NCBI GenBank assembly: GCA_033812595.1
Contig: JAPXTJ010000085.1
Span: 1-14,718 of the forward strand
Reading direction: 5' to 3'
DNA: 14,718 nt
DNA from: JADLGF01 sp020849415
GTDB lineage: Bacteria > Chloroflexota > Chloroflexia > Thermomicrobiales > UBA6265
The position numbers and the translations under genes are program-made. Below the pieces are notes generated by a model that was not told the origin of the DNA, did not search any database, and was given only the letters and a program-made list of their open reading frames with translations. Shown piece after piece: positions 12,081 to 14,718 of this stretch (positions are counted from its first letter, which is position 1; each line of letters opens with the position of its first letter).

Positions 12081-12169
12081 CCACCCCGCAGCATTTGATG
12101 CCTGTCGACAGCATCGGCACCCGCTATAACCAATTCGCTATTCGATCGAAAATCCCCCAATCCTGAATT

Positions 12170-12191
12170 CCGGTTAACCGGTATTGCCGGT
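12170..12191. promoter_or_regulatory. Two overlapping palindromes at the regulator promoter
   Basis: CCGGTTAACCGG (12170-12181) is a perfect 12-bp palindrome. It shares its right half with a second inverted repeat, ACCGG-TATTG-CCGGT (12177-12191), which covers the predicted -35. This arrangement suggests a two-dimer operator, most simply for autorepression by the winged-helix regulator just downstream. Confidence 0.5.
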
Positions 12192-12212
12192 CGCTTGCAC
12201 CACCTGTATGGT
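12184..12212 (+). promoter_or_regulatory. Predicted promoter of the winged-helix regulator operon
   Basis: TTGCCG (12184-12189) and TATGGT (12207-12212) are 17 bases apart, each matching the consensus at four of six positions. The start point would fall at about 12219-12220, only four or five bases before the ATG at 12224, so the message would be leaderless or nearly so. Confidence 0.45.
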
Positions 12213-12223
12213 TTTTCTGACAC

Positions 12224-12586
12224 ATGAAGGATGTGCCTGACGTGGAAGACCCGATTACGGCAAACGATCTGCTCAAAATCGTCGGGGCGCTCGCCAATCC
12301 GCACCGTCTGCGGATCGTGGCGGCGCTCGCCGGGAGGAGGAACTATGTGAGCCAACTTGCTCGCGATCTGAACATCAGCCGCCCCCTGCTTCACCTGCAC
12401 CTGCAGAAACTCGAAGGAGCCGGACTAGTGCGGGGCACGCTCGAACTCTCGGAGGACGGTAAGGCGATGAAGTACTTCGAAGCCACCCCGTTCAGCATTC
12501 GCATCACGCCGGAGTTGATCGCACTGGTGGCGGAGAACCTTACCTTCGACGAACCGCCGCCCGAGTCCACCGAGGCAGCGCAGTGA
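12224..12586 (+). CDS. ArsR-like winged-helix transcriptional regulator
   Basis: A 120-residue DNA-binding protein with an ArsR/SmtB-type fold: LLKIVGALANPHRLRIVAAL (16-35) is the usual dimer and first DNA-binding helix region, YVSQLARDLNISRPLLHLHL (41-60) is the helix-turn-helix, and QKLEGAGLVRGTLELSEDGKAMKYFE (61-86) is the wing. It contains no cysteine, so it lacks the ELCVCDL-type metal site of classical ArsR sensors; the ligand, if any, is unknown. ATG 12224 has no Shine-Dalgarno but sits within five bases of the predicted transcript start. GTG 12242, ten bases after AAGGA, is the alternative and would drop six residues. It is the first gene of a tight operon with two small membrane proteins (4-base GTGA overlap with the next) and has palindromes at its promoter, so autoregulation is likely. 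Confidence 0.88.
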   Translation: MKDVPDVEDPITANDLLKIVGALANPHRLRIVAALAGRRNYVSQLARDLNISRPLLHLHLQKLEGAGLVRGTLELSEDGKAMKYFEATPFSIRITPELIALVAENLTFDEPPPESTEAAQ

Positions 12587-12762
12587 TCGGTTCGCCGAGC
12601 TGGCCCGAAGCCGCGATCTGGATCGCCATCATTGCGGCGCCCACCACCATCTTCAGCACCTTGATCTGGCAGCTCGGCCGCATCCTGACCGAGCACATTC
12701 GCCAGGAATCCGAAACCGCGCGGGCGATGAAGCTCGCCGAACGTTCCGACAGGAGTCAATGA
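12583..12762 (+). CDS. Small single-helix membrane protein (59 aa)
   Basis: A short gene starting at GTG 12583, which overlaps the regulator stop as GTGA, with GAGG seven bases upstream. It encodes a 59-residue protein: MIGSPSWPE, one strongly hydrophobic helix (about 10-31, AAIWIAIIAAPTTIFSTLIW), then a charged, probably cytoplasmic tail of 28 residues rich in E, R and K. The stop is TGA at 12760-12762, four bases before the next ATG. I do not recognise a family. The overlap, the ribosome site and the clean hydrophobic-then-charged design support a real gene, and the tail's helical, charged character suggests a partner-binding role. The shared IWQ motif with the next protein suggests that the two interact or are related. 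Confidence 0.7.
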   Translation: MIGSPSWPEAAIWIAIIAAPTTIFSTLIWQLGRILTEHIRQESETARAMKLAERSDRSQ

Positions 12763-12766
12763 ACCG

Positions 12767-13123
12767 ATGGACTTTTCACTCGTTCCCCTCGTCGCCGAAA
12801 CCGTCAGCAGCCAGGGCGTCACCCTGCTCCAGGAATCGGCCCGCGCGCAGGAAAACTGGCCAAATGCGATCATCGCTTCCTCGGCGGTCGTCGCTGGCTG
12901 CGCGCTCATCTCGGTCATCATCTGGCAGATCTTTCTGACCGCGCGTAAATCGATCGAGGTGAAAGCGACCGACGAAATCCGCGAGGAGCTCCGCTCGATC
13001 ACGCAGCGCGCCGTCGCCTCCAGCGAAGCGAGCGCCACTGAACTGGCGCGGGTGTCGCAATCGGTGATCGATCTGCGCGTTCGCTTGACCGATATCGAGA
13101 AAATCCTGCGGGAAGTCGAATAG
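12767..13123 (+). CDS. Membrane-anchored coiled-coil protein (118 aa), unknown function
   Basis: A 118-residue protein with a short N-terminal segment (1-33), one membrane helix (about 34-57, NAIIASSAVVAGCALISVIIWQIFL) and a C-terminal half (about 60-118) that is charged and helical. That half has spaced hydrophobic positions ending VIDLRVRLTDIEKILREVE, as in a coiled coil. By the positive-inside rule (TARKSIEVK after the helix) the coiled coil faces the cytoplasm. The ATG follows AGGAG by 11 bases and lies four bases after the stop of the 59-residue gene. Both small proteins have I-W-Q at the end of the helix. I recognise no family; its size and shape resemble holin-like or sensor-anchor proteins, but nothing decisive supports either. 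Confidence 0.8.
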   Translation: MDFSLVPLVAETVSSQGVTLLQESARAQENWPNAIIASSAVVAGCALISVIIWQIFLTARKSIEVKATDEIREELRSITQRAVASSEASATELARVSQSVIDLRVRLTDIEKILREVE

Positions 13124-13152
13124 CGCCAACGCCATACGACAATTAGCGGAAT

Positions 13153-13181
13153 GCGGAGCGGTCGCTGTCTGATCGCTCCGC
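13153..13181 (+). terminator. Hairpin between the regulator operon and the MMPL gene
   Basis: GCGGAGCG (13153-13160) pairs perfectly with CGCTCCGC (13174-13181) around a 13-base loop, 29 bases after the stop of the coiled-coil gene. No T-run follows. It may be a weak terminator, an mRNA processing site or an operator for the downstream transporter gene. Confidence 0.35.
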
Positions 13182-13209
13182 GCGCACGCTAGCTCGGGAG
13201 CAGGATTCG

Positions 13210-14718
13210 ATGACGCATTCCGGAAACGATTCAACGAAGAACGACCACAGCGGAGTCTGGAACGCCATGACCGTGCCGGCCACGCGGCGCGGTCGCTGGC
13301 TGACCATTCTCTTCTGGATCGCCCTGCTGGCGGCGGTCAGCCCCTTCGCAGGCAAGGTAAACGACCTGCAGGACAATGACACCGCCAGCTGGTTGCCCGA
13401 AAGCGCGGAATCACTCCAGGTTTCCCGGCTTCAGGAACGCTTCGACGCCTCCGACACCATGACCGCGATCATCGTTTACCACCGGGACGGTGGCCTGACA
13501 GATGAGGACATGGGCACGATCCAGGGCGACATCGCCCGCATCTCGACAACGTTCCCCGAGAGCGGCGAAATCCCGATGATCCCCTCGGACGATGGCCTGG
13601 CGGTGATGGTGCCGGTCGAGCTTTCCGACGATTTCGAGAGTGACGATGTCAGCCTGCTCAAGGAGCAGCTCTCCCGCGACATCGACGGGCTCGAGGTCAA
13701 GGTGACCGGCCCGGCCGGATTCATGGCCGATTTCGCCGAAGTCTTCGACGGCATCGACGGCACGTTGCTGATGACCACCGCGATCGTGGTGGCCGTGCTG
13801 CTGTTGCTGACCTACCGCAGCCCGATCCTCTGGATCCTGCCGCTGCTCACGGTGGCGTTCGCCGATCAACTGGCGATGGCCGGCGCCTGGGTGCTCGGCA
13901 AGCACCTCGATGTCAATATCAACGGCCAGAACATCGGCATCCTGCCGGTGCTCGTTTTCGGCGTCGGCACGGACTACGCGTTACTCATCCTGGCGCGGTA
14001 CCGGGAGGAATTGCGCCGGTTCGATCACCATCTCGACGCGCTGCGGGCGGCGGTCCGGCAGGCCGCGCCGGCGATTCTCGCCTCGGCCTCGACCTGTATC
14101 CTCGGCCTGCTCTGCCTGCTGATGGCCGATCTCAATTCGAACAAGAGCCTCGGACCGATCGGCGCGATCGGCATCGCGGCGGCGCTCTTCGGCATGCTCA
14201 GCTTCCTGGTGGCGGTCCTCGCGATCATCGGTCGCAAGGTCTTCTGGCCCTTCGTGCCGAAGGCCGGCACCGCCGAAGAGCACAATCCGGAACAGAATTT
14301 CTGGGGCCGGATCGGCCACTGGATCAGCGGCAATCCGCGCCGCGTCTGGATTTCAACCGCGATCTTTCTCGGCGTGCTCTCGCTTGGCCTGATCCAGACC
14401 GACACCACGCTCAGTACCGGCGAATCGTTCCGCACCAAACCGGAGTCGATTCAGGGACAGACGCTGCTGGCGCAGAGCTTCCCGGCCGGATCGGGCGCAC
14501 CGACGATTGTCATCGTGGAATCGGTCGCGGCTGATGAAGTCGAGTCGATCATCACCGCCACCGGCGGCGTGGTCAGCGTGGAGCCGGGCGGAGTCGCCGA
14601 TGATCTCACCCGCTTCTTCGTCACCCTGGAGGCCGAACCGGCGAGCAGCGAGGCCTTCACCACCATCGACAACTTGCGCGCCAATCTCGGCCGGCTCACC
14701 ACCTCGACCGCCAATCCG
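13210..14718 (+). CDS. MMPL/RND-family membrane transporter (3' end beyond window)
   Basis: An open frame of 503 codons running off the window end. It encodes a polar N-terminus, a first membrane helix (about 29-46), a large extracytoplasmic domain (about 47-190, including WLPESAESLQV), then a cluster of five or so helices beginning LLMTTAIVVAVLLLLTYRSP. The MMPL signature GVGTDYALLILARYREE holds the proton-relay Asp255-Tyr256 pair, as in MmpL3-type exporters. A further helix near 380-395 and the start of the second outer domain follow. MMPL proteins export lipids, siderophores or drugs using proton-motive force; the cargo here is unknown. ATG 13210 has CAGGA four and GGGAG nine bases upstream. 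It lies 86 bases after the coiled-coil gene on the same strand, so it might share regulation with that operon. Confidence 0.92.
   Translation, partial: MTHSGNDSTKNDHSGVWNAMTVPATRRGRWLTILFWIALLAAVSPFAGKVNDLQDNDTASWLPESAESLQVSRLQERFDASDTMTAIIVYHRDGGLTDEDMGTIQGDIARISTTFPESGEIPMIPSDDGLAVMVPVELSDDFESDDVSLLKEQLSRDIDGLEVKVTGPAGFMADFAEVFDGIDGTLLMTTAIVVAVLLLLTYRSPILWILPLLTVAFADQLAMAGAWVLGKHLDVNINGQNIGILPVLVFGVGTDYALLILARYREELRRFDHHLDALRAAVRQAAPAILASASTCILGLLCLLMADLNSNKSLGPIGAIGIAAALFGMLSFLVAVLAIIGRKVFWPFVPKAGTAEEHNPEQNFWGRIGHWISGNPRRVWISTAIFLGVLSLGLIQTDTTLSTGESFRTKPESIQGQTLLAQSFPAGSGAPTIVIVESVAADEVESIITATGGVVSVEPGGVADDLTRFFVTLEAEPASSEAFTTIDNLRANLGRLTTSTANP

Noticed and set aside
11570..12400. Minus-strand open frame spanning the N gap
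   Set aside because: Part of it is unknown residues from the gap, and the rest is out of frame with the binding protein and antisense to the regulator.
12391..13234. Minus-strand open frames opposite the small-protein operon
   Set aside because: The plus strand has ribosome sites, start/stop overlaps and hydrophobic helices in the right places. The minus-strand frames have none of these.

Overview
This is a GC-rich bacterial window that looks like one contig from an environmental (metagenome) assembly. It opens with 22 bases of Illumina Nextera transposon-end adapter and has a 10-N scaffold gap at 12071-12080. No rRNA, tRNA, insertion sequence or CRISPR array was seen. Gene content suggests Chloroflexota, most likely Thermomicrobia-like. 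The clues are a PIG-V-like membrane mannosyltransferase, a long (829 aa) PBP2, a mycobacterial-type PyrF, and an L,D-transpeptidase with two '(E)TxHTVxxxFLxYWxxNG...PISE' modules. That placement is inference from family resemblance, not from a marker gene.

Layout. 1-22: adapter. 23-736 (-): short-chain dehydrogenase-like protein, 3' end lost, with its own promoter. 815-2224 (+): multi-pass GT-C mannosyltransferase. 2245-2377: inverted pair of two-hairpin repeats (family 1). 2400-4864 (-): parA then guaB, joined by an ATGA overlap, with a promoter and a 16-bp operator-like palindrome in front. 5021-5165: inverted pair of a second two-hairpin repeat family. 5215-8189 (-): mreD then mrdA (PBP2), also joined by an ATGA overlap. 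8329-8466: second copy of the family 1 pair. 8587-9420 (+): pyrF. 9619-10800 (+): YkuD L,D-transpeptidase. 10817-10856: strong shared terminator hairpin. 10863-11846 (-): siderophore-type ABC substrate-binding protein with a twin-arginine signal. 11847-12223: intergenic, holding a solitary family 2 repeat, the gap and stacked palindromes. 12224-13123 (+): a compact operon of an ArsR-like winged-helix regulator, a 59-aa one-helix membrane protein and a 118-aa membrane/coiled-coil protein. 13210-14718 (+): start of an MMPL/RND transporter that runs off the window.

How the genes fit together. Much of the window concerns the envelope: mreD and PBP2 (elongation peptidoglycan synthesis), the L,D-transpeptidase (3-3 cross-links or protein anchoring), the mannosyltransferase (glycolipid or glycoprotein mannosylation), the iron-uptake binding protein and the MMPL exporter. 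guaB and pyrF supply GMP and UMP. The parts least explained by known families are the regulator plus two small membrane proteins at 12224-13123, and the two hairpin-repeat families, whose stems change by paired substitutions while their loops and linkers stay the same.
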